Below, piece by piece: positions 1 to 6,304 of a DNA stretch of 10,063 bases. Numbering within the stretch: position 1 is the stretch's first letter; each line of letters begins with the position of its first letter. A program made the translations under genes and the position numbers. Under the pieces are notes generated by a model. The model saw only the letters and a program-made list of their open reading frames with translations, did not search any database and was not told the origin of the DNA. Origin of the DNA: an uncultured Sphingobium sp. (GTDB taxonomy: Bacteria > Pseudomonadota > Alphaproteobacteria > Sphingomonadales > Sphingomonadaceae); the NCBI GenBank assembly GCA_913773715.1, contig CAJYHD010000306.1, positions 1 to 10,063 of the forward strand, in the 5' to 3' direction.

Positions 1-338
1 CTGATCCCGACCTCCACATCCACGCCATAGTCGCGCACCAAGAGGTCGATCTGCTCGGCCATATAGTCGCCGAACATCGCAGGGCGCGTCACCGTCGTCG
101 CATAGCGCCCAGGCTTAGACAGCCGCGCAAAGGACCGCCCCGGCGGCGGCGTACCGCTGTCGCCATGATAGGTGACGCGCAGTTCGGGATAGCAGAAGCG
201 CCCGTCGGTCTTGGCCTCGGGCGGCGGCACGCTGCCGTCGCGCGCATAATCGCGCATCGCCGACCGCAGATTTTCGATGGAGATTTGGTAAAGGCGGTCC
301 AGTTGCGCGACCGTTGCGCTGCCGATGCTTTGAGTCAT
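1..338 (-). CDS. amn: AMP nucleosidase, N-terminal part (cut by window edge)
   Basis: AMP nucleosidase hydrolyses AMP to adenine and ribose 5-phosphate in the cytoplasm, in purine salvage and AMP homeostasis. Only the first 112 codons are inside the window; the family is about 480 residues, so the catalytic phosphorylase-like domain lies beyond base 1. The visible part matches the N-terminal domain as I recall it: an early LDRLYQISIENLR helix, then CYPELRVTYHG, then FARLSKPGRYATTVTRPAMF and a DYGVDVEVG stretch. The ATG at 338-336 is chosen because an in-frame TAA lies four codons upstream and an AGGA motif sits about six bases before it. It lies 266 bases downstream of the peroxiredoxin gene on the same strand, with the REP-like element between them, so cotranscription is uncertain. 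Identification is from recalled family sequence, not a search. Confidence 0.8.
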   Translation of the reverse strand, partial: MTQSIGSATVAQLDRLYQISIENLRSAMRDYARDGSVPPPEAKTDGRFCYPELRVTYHGDSGTPPPGRSFARLSKPGRYATTVTRPAMFGDYMAEQIDLLVRDYGVDVEVGI

Positions 339-427
339 CGCGTCCTGTTAACGCAGAAGCATGACGGACGGAAGACGGGGCGGTGAATTTGCCAAGACGC
401 CGTGAGCCGTCATCCGCCGCCCCTTTT

Positions 428-580
428 CGTCATCCCCAGCCCCTCCAACCTCATCCTCGCCCACCTTCGTCATTCCCGCAAAAGCGGGAATCCATCTCCG
501 ACGCTATCCGATGAGGCGATGGTGGGAGATGGATCCCCGCCTTCGCGGGGATGACGGTAAAGGGAGCGGGAATGACGAAG
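428..580. repeat. REP-like inverted hairpin pair with flanking partial copies
   Basis: The core (468-556) holds two hairpins in inverted orientation. The left one is ATTCCCGC (472-479), loop AAAA, GCGGGAAT (484-491). The right one is ATCCCCGC (533-540), loop CTTC, GCGGGGAT (545-552). Each is flanked by the same words in mirror order: CGTC outside (468-471 and GACG 553-556) and CCATCTCC/GGAGATGG inside (492-499 and 525-532), which pair with each other to close a stem around a 25-base centre. Partial copies extend it: CTTCGTCATTCCCGC (465-479) has its exact reverse complement at 566-580, and CGTCATCCCC occurs at 428-437. The third base pair of the hairpin is T:A in one copy and C:G in the other, a compensatory change. 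This layout resembles REP doublets (BIMEs). It lies downstream of the peroxiredoxin stop and could protect or end that transcript. No transposase is present. Confidence 0.75.
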
Positions 581-604
581 AGAGGGACCGGAGAGGAACC
601 TACC

Positions 605-1087
605 TCAAAGCTGACCCAGCAGATGCTCCGCCGAGGACACCTTGAAATCGCCCGGTGCCTCGACGTTCAGTTCCTCGACCACGCCGTCCTTCACCAGCAT
701 CGAGAAGCGCTGGCCGCGGGTGCCGAGGCCGAACTTGCTGCCGTCCATGGTCAGGCCCACGGCCTTGGCGAAGTCGCCATTGCCATCGGCCAGCATCGTC
801 ACCTTCTCGCCCGATCCGGCCGATTTGCCCCATGCGCCCATGACGAACGGGTCGTTGACCGCGGTGCAGGCGATCTCGTCCACGCCCTTGGCCTTCAACT
901 CTTCCGCCTTCTCGATGAAGCCCGGCAGGTGCTTGGCCGAACAGGTCGGTGTGAATGCGCCCGGCACGGAAAAGATCGCGACCGTCTTGCCCGCGAAATA
1001 CTCGTCGGACGGCACGGCTTCGGGGCCGTTGTCGGTCATCTTGGTGAAGGTCGTGCTGGGCAGCTTGTCGCCCTTGGAAATGGTCAT
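605..1087 (-). CDS. Peroxiredoxin, Prx5 (type II) family
   Basis: A cytoplasmic thiol peroxidase that reduces hydrogen peroxide and organic hydroperoxides. It is 160 residues, the usual length for the Prx5 family. The active-site motif PGAFTPTCS sits at residues 42-50, with Pro42, Thr46 and peroxidatic Cys49 as in the family PxxxTxxC signature. It is followed by the characteristic VNDPFVMGAW (77-86) and, near the C-terminus, LGTRGQRFSMLV with the conserved Arg residues 124 and 127. The only other cysteine is Cys74, just before VNDPF; no C-terminal resolving Cys is present, so a 1-Cys-type mechanism using glutathione or glutaredoxin is likely (inference). The ATG at 1087 has an AAGGAG ribosome site (1102-1097) nine bases upstream. 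It is transcribed divergently from the YqgE gene. No signal peptide is seen. Confidence 0.93.
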   Translation of the reverse strand: MTISKGDKLPSTTFTKMTDNGPEAVPSDEYFAGKTVAIFSVPGAFTPTCSAKHLPGFIEKAEELKAKGVDEIACTAVNDPFVMGAWGKSAGSGEKVTMLADGNGDFAKAVGLTMDGSKFGLGTRGQRFSMLVKDGVVEELNVEAPGDFKVSSAEHLLGQL

Positions 1088-1241
1088 GTCTCGTCTCTCC
1101 TTGCCGTTGGCGGTGGACGGGTGCGCAGGTCGGGGCTGGCGCGAAGCCTGTCAAGGGGACCGCGCGCGAATACGCCACGCCGCAGGACCACTGCGACGGG
1201 CCGTCCTTGGCTTCCTCCGGTCCTTCTCTATATCCGAAGCT
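1088..1241. promoter_or_regulatory. Divergent intergenic region between peroxiredoxin and yqgE genes
   Basis: This 154-base gap separates two genes read in opposite directions, so it should hold promoters for both. I see the peroxiredoxin ribosome site at 1097-1102 but no convincing -35/-10 pair on either strand and no clear operator palindrome. The yqgE side has no good Shine-Dalgarno sequence. Confidence 0.45.
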
Positions 1242-1802
1242 ATGGATAAGACGCTCTACTATGGCGGACATTTCCTCCTGGCGCTGCCGGGGATGGAGGA
1301 TGACCGCTTCGACCATTCGGCCATTGCACTCTGCGCGCATGACGAAAATGGCGCGCTCGGCATCGCCATCGACGAGCAGATGGAGAATGTGCGTCTGCGC
1401 GAGTTGCTGGAAAGCTTCGACATCGACGGCAGCAATGTCCCCGACACGCCAGTCCTGCGCGGCGGCCCGGTCGAGCCGCGTCGCGGCTTCGTACTGCATT
1501 CGCTCGACTGGGGCGGGCAGGACATGCTCGATGTCGGCGGCCGCTGGGGCCTGTCCGGCTCGCTCGATATCCTCAAAGCCATCGCGGAGGGGCGTGGTCC
1601 CAGCCGCTATGCGGTCGCGCTCGGCTATGCCGGATGGGGCGCGGGGCAGCTGGAACAGGAACTGAGCGGCGAAAGCTGGTTCCTCACCCCCGGCGATCCC
1701 TGCCTGATGTTCGACGTGCCCGCCGCGTCGCGCTGGTCGCGCGCTTTTGCCATGTCGGGCGTCGATGCGTCGCACCTCGTTCGGGGTGCTGGATCGGCCT
1801 GA
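1242..1802 (+). CDS. YqgE/AlgH family protein (DUF179)
   Basis: A 186-residue member of the YqgE/AlgH family, which is widespread in Proteobacteria and has no firmly established biochemical role. It matches the usual length of about 185-200 residues. Family landmarks are HFLLALPGM near residues 10-18 (typical HFLIAMPGM), [21 protein letters not shown] following it (typical VIYLCEHNEEGALGLVIN), and [16 protein letters not shown] in the middle. The C-terminal half contains [14 protein letters not shown], also typical. The ATG at 1242 is chosen because the family conservation begins a few residues later and the frame further upstream encodes nothing family-like. There is no strong ribosome site in front of it (TATCCGAAGCT), so initiation may be weak. 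No signal peptide or membrane segment. The next gene, ahcY, starts 148 bases downstream. Confidence 0.9.
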   Translation: MDKTLYYGGHFLLALPGMEDDRFDHSAIALCAHDENGALGIAIDEQMENVRLRELLESFDIDGSNVPDTPVLRGGPVEPRRGFVLHSLDWGGQDMLDVGGRWGLSGSLDILKAIAEGRGPSRYAVALGYAGWGAGQLEQELSGESWFLTPGDPCLMFDVPAASRWSRAFAMSGVDASHLVRGAGSA

Positions 1803-1827
1803 ACTCATTGGCCAACTGGAAAGCTAC

Positions 1828-1843
1828 ATAAAGAAAACTTTAT
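1828..1843. promoter_or_regulatory. A/T-rich palindrome upstream of ahcY, possible operator
   Basis: The sequence ATAAAG-AAAA-CTTTAT is a perfect 6+6 inverted repeat with a four-base centre. Just outside it a further A/T pair matches after one mismatch. It sits 107 bases before the ahcY start and stands out sharply in GC-rich DNA. Its size and symmetry suit a dimeric helix-turn-helix repressor, and a TTATAT string that could serve as a -10 element overlaps its right arm (1840-1845). I recall similar A/T palindromes near methionine-cycle genes in Alphaproteobacteria under ArsR-family regulators, but cannot verify that here. Confidence 0.4.
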
Positions 1844-1938
1844 ATCGACATTGCCATTGTCGGCCATGGTTGATAAGTGGCGCATCATCGACGCTGCCTG
1901 TCCCTCATGGCGGCGCGCTCAATTGCTTAGAGAAGAAC

Positions 1939-1942
1939 GGAG
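1939..1942 (+). promoter_or_regulatory. Ribosome binding site supporting the GTG start of ahcY
   Basis: GGAG lies eight bases before the GTG at 1951. It decides the start: the reading frame stays open 204 bases further upstream into the yqgE gene, but the extra residues look nothing like AhcY. Confidence 0.75.
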
Positions 1943-1950
1943 ACACGATC

Positions 1951-3360
1951 GTGGCCACCGCACCCGTCGCAGAGACGCAGGATTACGTGATTGCCGACAT
2001 CGGCCTGGCCGGTTTTGGCCGCAAGGAAATCGAGATCGCCGAAACCGAAATGCCGGGCCTCATGGCGCTGCGCAGCGAATTCGGCGCGTCCAAGCCACTG
2101 AAGGGCGCACGCATCACCGGCTCGCTGCACATGACGATCCAGACCGCCGTGTTGATCGAAACGCTGGCCGACCTCGGCGCTGAGCTGCGCTGGGCCTCGT
2201 GCAACATCTTCTCGACCCAGGACCATGCCGCTGCCGCCATCGCCGCGCGCGGTATCCCCGTCTTCGCCGTCAAGGGCGAGACGCTGGAAGAATATTGGGA
2301 CTATGTCGTCCGCATTTTCGATTGGGGCGACACGCCCTGCAACATGATCCTGGACGATGGCGGCGACGCCACCATGTTCGCGCTCTGGGGTGCGCGCGTC
2401 GAAGCGGGGGAAGACCTCTTCACCCCCACCAACGAGGAAGAGGAAATCTTCGTCGCGACGCTGAAGCGCTTCCTCGCCGAACGTCCCGGTTACCTGACCA
2501 AGACCGTCGCTGCGATCAAGGGCGTGTCGGAAGAGACGACTACGGGCGTCCACCGCCTCTATGAACTGGCGAAGAAGGGCAAGCTGCCCTTCCCGGCGAT
2601 CAACGTCAACGACAGCGTCACCAAGTCGAAGTTCGACAATCTCTACGGCTGCAAGGAAAGCCTCGTCGACGCCATTCGCCGCGCCACCGACGTCATGCTC
2701 GCGGGCAAGGTCGCCTGCGTCGCGGGCTTCGGCGACGTCGGCAAGGGCAGCGCCGCCTCGCTCCGCAACGGCGGCGCACGCGTCATCGTCACCGAAGTCG
2801 ATCCGATCTGCGCGCTTCAGGCCGCGATGGAAGGTTATGAAGTCGTGACCATGGAAGAAGCCGCGCCCCGCGCCGACATCTTCGTCACCGCGACCGGCAA
2901 TGCCGACGTCATCACGACCGATCATATGCGCGCGATGAAGAACATGGCGATAGTCTGCAACATCGGCCACTTCGACAGCGAGATCCAGATCGCGGGCCTC
3001 AACAACATGAAGTGGACCGAGATCAAGCCGCAGGTCGACGAAGTCGAATTCGCCGACGGCAAGAAGATCATCGTGCTGGCGAAGGGCCGCCTCGTGAACC
3101 TCGGCTGCGCCACCGGCCACCCGAGCTTCGTCATGTCCTCGTCCTTCACCAACCAGGTGCTGGCCCAGATCGAACTGTGGACCAAGGCGGACGAGTATAA
3201 GAACGAGGTCTATGTCCTGCCCAAGCATCTCGATGAAAAGGTCGCCGCGCTGCACCTCGAAAAGCTGGGCGTGAAGCTGTCGAAGCTCAGCCAGAAGCAG
3301 GCCGACTATATCGGCGTGCCGGTCGAAGGCCCGTTCAAGCCCGACCACTACCGCTACTAA
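1951..3360 (+). CDS. ahcY: Adenosylhomocysteinase (SAH hydrolase)
   Basis: Converts S-adenosylhomocysteine to homocysteine and adenosine using bound NAD, removing the inhibitor left by SAM-dependent methyltransferases and feeding the methionine cycle. The product is 469 residues, normal for bacterial enzymes. Substrate-domain landmarks are SLHMTIQTA (58-66), DDGGDAT (135-141, Asp135 catalytic by homology), [11 protein letters not shown] (194-204) and [11 protein letters not shown] (220-230, Lys225 and Asp229). The Rossmann NAD site is GFGDVGKG (259-266), and the C-terminal tail ends KPDHYRY, whose Lys and Tyr reach the partner subunit's NAD in the known tetramer. The segment around [19 protein letters not shown] is the insertion that separates bacterial and plant enzymes from the shorter animal form. 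Translation starts at GTG 1951, backed by GGAG at 1939-1942. A palindrome in the leader and a hairpin after the stop suggest an independent transcript. Confidence 0.98.
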   Translation: MATAPVAETQDYVIADIGLAGFGRKEIEIAETEMPGLMALRSEFGASKPLKGARITGSLHMTIQTAVLIETLADLGAELRWASCNIFSTQDHAAAAIAARGIPVFAVKGETLEEYWDYVVRIFDWGDTPCNMILDDGGDATMFALWGARVEAGEDLFTPTNEEEEIFVATLKRFLAERPGYLTKTVAAIKGVSEETTTGVHRLYELAKKGKLPFPAINVNDSVTKSKFDNLYGCKESLVDAIRRATDVMLAGKVACVAGFGDVGKGSAASLRNGGARVIVTEVDPICALQAAMEGYEVVTMEEAAPRADIFVTATGNADVITTDHMRAMKNMAIVCNIGHFDSEIQIAGLNNMKWTEIKPQVDEVEFADGKKIIVLAKGRLVNLGCATGHPSFVMSSSFTNQVLAQIELWTKADEYKNEVYVLPKHLDEKVAALHLEKLGVKLSKLSQKQADYIGVPVEGPFKPDHYRY

Positions 3361-3367
3361 GTATCAG

Positions 3368-3399
3368 GCGGGGGAGGGCGCACACGCATCCTCCCCCGC
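3368..3399 (+). terminator. Hairpin after ahcY, probable terminator
   Basis: GCGGGGGAGG (3368-3377) pairs perfectly with CCTCCCCCGC (3390-3399) around a 12-base loop, starting seven bases after the ahcY stop codon. The stem is very GC-rich, but it is followed by AAATTAA, not a T-run, so it is not a textbook intrinsic terminator. It may end or stabilise the ahcY transcript. Confidence 0.6.
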
Positions 3400-3404
3400 A
3401 AATT

Positions 3405-3440
3405 AAGTCGCCTAAAGCGGCTTTGCGCCGCGCCCGACTT
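3405..3440 (+). other. Second, weaker hairpin in the ahcY-divL gap
   Basis: AAGTCG (3405-3410) pairs with CGACTT (3435-3440). Inside, GCGGC (3417-3421) pairs with GCCGC (3427-3431) across a five-base loop. The two stems stack through an asymmetric internal loop. It may be part of the termination region or of the leader of the next operon; function unknown. No clear promoter for the downstream operon is visible around it. Confidence 0.3.
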
Positions 3441-3504
3441 GGTCTAGTCCCGGTGCTGATATGAACAGGGACAGGCAGGCTCAGGCCACAAAAGGCATGA
3501 CGTC

Positions 3505-5853
3505 ATGACGACGCTCACGCCGCTTGCCGCCACATTTCTCGGCGTCCTTCTCGCGCTCTGGCTCGCCGGCGCGGTCTGGGCGCTGTCGCGTGGTTTGCGG
3601 ATGCGCCGCGAAGGCACGCAGGCGCAGGGTAAATATGACCGGCTCTCGGTCCTGCTCGCTTCCGCACCCGCCGCGCCTATCATCATTCATCCCGATGGCC
3701 GTCTCGAAGCTGCCGACCGCCTCGCCAAATGGCTGGGCAAGGCGCGCGTGCCGATCTTCGCCTCCGAACTCACCGCGCCCGACGGCGGGCTGGACCCGGA
3801 AGACGCCGCCGCACTCGCGCAGGAAATCGCCTCGGCTCAGCGCGCGGGCAAGAGCTTCTCGCTCCCGGTGCGCGGCGATGGCTCCTCGCGCCTGCTGCTG
3901 GTGCGCGGCGCGCCCGCCAGCCCGGCGCTCGCGGCGAGCGGTGGCGTCGTCCTCTGGATCTTCGATGCGACCGACAGCCAGTCCGAAATTCAGTCGTTGA
4001 AGGCCAATGTCGAACAGCTGCGCGACGCGCTCGAAGCGCTTGCCGGACTGGTCGAGGCCGCGCCCTTCCCGATGTGGCATCGCACGCCCGACCTGCGCCT
4101 CAGCCTCGTCAACAGCGCCTATGTCCGCGCCGTCGATGCGCAGGACGCGCGGGAGGTGATCGCCAGCGGCACCGAACTGGTGGAGGCGGTGAACGGCGTC
4201 TCGCCGCAGGAGGCCGCCGCCGACGCCATGGCGCGAGGCGAACCCGCCGAACGCATGGTGCCCGCCACCATCGATGGCGAACGCCGCACGATGCGCGTGG
4301 TCGACGTGCCGCTGGGTGACGCAGGTGTTGCGGGCTTCGCCGTCGATCAGAACGAGCTGGAACAGGTGCGCGTCGAATATCGCCGGCTGGAAGCCGCACA
4401 GCGCGATCTGCTCGATCGCCTGTCCGCTGGCGTCGCCCGCTTCGGCCCCGACCGTGCGCTGCGCTTCTGGAACCAGCCCTTCATCAGCCTGTTCGGCCTC
4501 AACCAGGACGCTTTGAGCGAAGCCCCGCTGTTCGAACGCGTGCTCGACCAGATGCGCGATGCCCGTCGCCTGCCCGAACATCGCGACTTCCCCGCCTGGC
4601 GCGCGGAGCGGCGCGACTGGTTCCTCTCGCCCGACGCGCGCGAGGAAAACTGGCTGCTGGCGGACGGATCGCACATCCGCGTCTTCGCCCAGCCTTTGCC
4701 CGACGGCGGCCTGCTCCTCATCTTCGAGGACCGCACCGAGCATGTCCAGTTGTCGAGCGCGCGCGACACGCTGCTGCGGGTGCGCACCGCGACCTTCGAC
4801 AATCTGTTCGAATCGATCGGCGTCTTCTCGGTCGATGGCCGCTTGCAGATGTGGAACAGCCGCTTCCGCACCATCTGGAACCTGTCGGAAGAAATGCTGG
4901 TCAAGCATCCGCGCATCGACGACCTGATGCGCGATGTGCAGACCCGCCTCGCCAAGCCGCAGCAGGTCAATCTGGTGCGCGAACTGGTGCGCGCCGCGAC
5001 GATGGAGCGCAAGCAGCGCGTCGGCCATGTCGGGTTCGCCGATGGGCGCATCTTCGAATTCGCCGCGATCCCCCTGCCGGACGGCAACGCGCTCTTCACC
5101 ATGCTCGACGTCACCGACAGCCGCCGCGTCGAACAGGTGCTGCGCGACCGCAACGAAGCGCTGGAGCAGGCGGACAAGGTCAAGACCGCCTTCGTCACCA
5201 ACATGAGCTACGAACTGCGCACCCCGCTCACCACCATCGCCGGGTTCGCCGAGATGATGAGTGCAGGCTATGCGGGCGAACTGCCCGATTCCGCGCGCGA
5301 TTATGTCGATGGCATCCTGCAAAGCACCAACCGCCTCGCCACCCTGATCGACAATGTCCTCGATCTGACGCAGGGCGAGGCGGGGACTTTGCCGATCGAT
5401 CATGTGCCGATCGATCCTGGCGCCATCGCCAAGGAATGCGCCGAACGCGCCAAGGCAAGCGCGATCGACAAGGGCATCGATCTCGCGCTCACGATCGATC
5501 CGACCAGCGGCCAGGCGACGGGCGACGCGCGGCGTCTCGGCCAGGCGCTCGACCACCTCATCGAAAACGCCGTCTGCTATTGCGGCAAGGGCGCGCGCGT
5601 CCTCGTCTATTGCGACGGCACGGCGGACAAGACCCGCATCGTCATTTCCGACAACGGTCCCGGCATCTCGCCCAACCGGCAGGCGACGATCTTCGATCCC
5701 GTCGCCCGCACGCGGCAGGCGCGCACCGGAGCGAAGGCAGGCATCGGCCTGCCGCTCGCCCGCCAACTCGCCGAAGCGCATGGCGGTACGCTCCAACTCG
5801 TGTCGCAGCCGGGGCAGGGCACCATGGTCGTGATCGAACTGCCCCGTGGCTGA
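3505..5853 (+). CDS. divL: DivL-like PAS sensor kinase with Tyr in place of the phospho-His
   Basis: A 782-residue kinase-family protein resembling Caulobacter DivL (about 770 residues), a cell-cycle regulator that binds DivK~P and steers the CckA-ChpT-CtrA phosphorelay. One membrane segment lies at residues 8-27, followed by a basic stretch (RGLRMRRE) that suggests a cytoplasmic body. About four PAS-like regions follow: 46-155 (degenerate), 178-285, 301-415 and 428-538, with helical linkers near 285-300 and 540-562. The H-box is NMSYELRTPLTT: Tyr569 (codon TAC 5209-5211) replaces the usual His, as Tyr550 does in DivL. The ATPase domain keeps an N-box Asn (LIENAV, 685-690), the G1 box DNGPGI (716-721), the F-box TIFDP and a G2 box GIGLPLARQLAEAHGG. 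So ATP binding looks possible, but ordinary His autophosphorylation does not. The ATG at 3505 has AAAAGG about nine bases upstream. It heads the overlapping operon. A generic PAS kinase is the alternative, but the Tyr argues for DivL. Confidence 0.85.
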   Translation: MTTLTPLAATFLGVLLALWLAGAVWALSRGLRMRREGTQAQGKYDRLSVLLASAPAAPIIIHPDGRLEAADRLAKWLGKARVPIFASELTAPDGGLDPEDAAALAQEIASAQRAGKSFSLPVRGDGSSRLLLVRGAPASPALAASGGVVLWIFDATDSQSEIQSLKANVEQLRDALEALAGLVEAAPFPMWHRTPDLRLSLVNSAYVRAVDAQDAREVIASGTELVEAVNGVSPQEAAADAMARGEPAERMVPATIDGERRTMRVVDVPLGDAGVAGFAVDQNELEQVRVEYRRLEAAQRDLLDRLSAGVARFGPDRALRFWNQPFISLFGLNQDALSEAPLFERVLDQMRDARRLPEHRDFPAWRAERRDWFLSPDAREENWLLADGSHIRVFAQPLPDGGLLLIFEDRTEHVQLSSARDTLLRVRTATFDNLFESIGVFSVDGRLQMWNSRFRTIWNLSEEMLVKHPRIDDLMRDVQTRLAKPQQVNLVRELVRAATMERKQRVGHVGFADGRIFEFAAIPLPDGNALFTMLDVTDSRRVEQVLRDRNEALEQADKVKTAFVTNMSYELRTPLTTIAGFAEMMSAGYAGELPDSARDYVDGILQSTNRLATLIDNVLDLTQGEAGTLPIDHVPIDPGAIAKECAERAKASAIDKGIDLALTIDPTSGQATGDARRLGQALDHLIENAVCYCGKGARVLVYCDGTADKTRIVISDNGPGISPNRQATIFDPVARTRQARTGAKAGIGLPLARQLAEAHGGTLQLVSQPGQGTMVVIELPRG

Positions 5854-6304
5854 CACTATACTCGATCTGGTCGGCGAGGACGCGATGCTCGACCTCGGCC
5901 GCCGCATCGCCCGCGATGTCCGCATCGGCGACGTCATCGCATTGGAAGGCGGCTTAGGCGCAGGCAAGACGACGCTCGCGCGCGGTATCCTCGAAGCGCT
6001 CGGGCTTCAGGGCGAAGCGCCCAGCCCCAGCTTCGCCATCGTCCAGCCTTACGACATTCCTGAAGTCACGCTGCCCGTCGCCCATGTCGATCTCTACCGC
6101 CTCGACGACCCGGAGGAAGCGGAGGAAATCGCGCTCGGCGAATATCTCGACGACAGCCTGCTCCTCATCGAATGGCCCGACCGCCTCGGCACCGCGCTCT
6201 GGCCCCATGCCTTGCGCCTCGTCATCGACATCGTGGAGGATGGCGCTCGCCGCTTGACAGCGGCCGTGCCGCCCGCTTGGACGGAGCGATGGTCACAGCT
6301 ATGA
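5846..6304 (+). CDS. tsaE: tRNA t6A biosynthesis ATPase TsaE
   Basis: TsaE is the P-loop ATPase that works with TsaB and TsaD to put threonylcarbamoyl on A37 of ANN-decoding tRNAs. The product is 152 residues, the family's normal size. It shows the Walker A motif GGLGAGKTT (35-43, Lys41), the SPSFAIVQPY element (60-69, typical SPTFxLVxxY), HVDLYRL (80-86) and IEWPDRLG (108-115), in the expected order. Translation starts at GTG 5846, eight bases inside the end of the upstream kinase gene, so it probably relies on translational coupling. Its stop codon overlaps the next start as ATGA. TsaE is normally essential or nearly so in bacteria, so this operon should be expressed continuously. Confidence 0.95.
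   Translation: MADTILDLVGEDAMLDLGRRIARDVRIGDVIALEGGLGAGKTTLARGILEALGLQGEAPSPSFAIVQPYDIPEVTLPVAHVDLYRLDDPEEAEEIALGEYLDDSLLLIEWPDRLGTALWPHALRLVIDIVEDGARRLTAAVPPAWTERWSQL

Noticed and set aside
600..1808. Minus-strand open frame of about 400 codons spanning the peroxiredoxin and yqgE genes
   Set aside because: It overlaps two recognisable genes in other frames, and its translation is arginine/glycine-rich without domains.
1747..1950. N-terminal extension of ahcY back to an ATG inside yqgE
   Set aside because: The extra 68 residues do not resemble AhcY, the extension overlaps yqgE and crosses the candidate operator, and GGAG plus GTG at 1951 gives the standard N-terminus.
1844..1950. SAH or SAM riboswitch in the ahcY leader
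   Set aside because: I looked for conserved cores and a clear pseudoknot or stem set and saw only short unconvincing pairings.
1927..3348. Minus-strand open frame of about 470 codons opposite ahcY
   Set aside because: ahcY on the plus strand is certain, and the antisense translation has no family features; it is a codon-bias shadow.
3403..3417. CtrA-type site (TTAA-N7-TTAA) before divL
   Set aside because: The first TTAA is present, but the second half at the right spacing reads AAAG, so it does not fit the consensus.
3497..3510. TGACGTCA palindrome at the divL start
   Set aside because: It spans the start codon and is short enough to be chance in this sequence; nothing else suggests an operator.
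3481..5967. Long open frame on the minus strand opposite divL (over 800 codons)
   Set aside because: It is the mirror of GC-rich codon use in the sense gene: its translation is low-complexity and rich in Arg, Ala, Gly, His and Asp, with no recognisable domain, while the plus strand encodes a full kinase.
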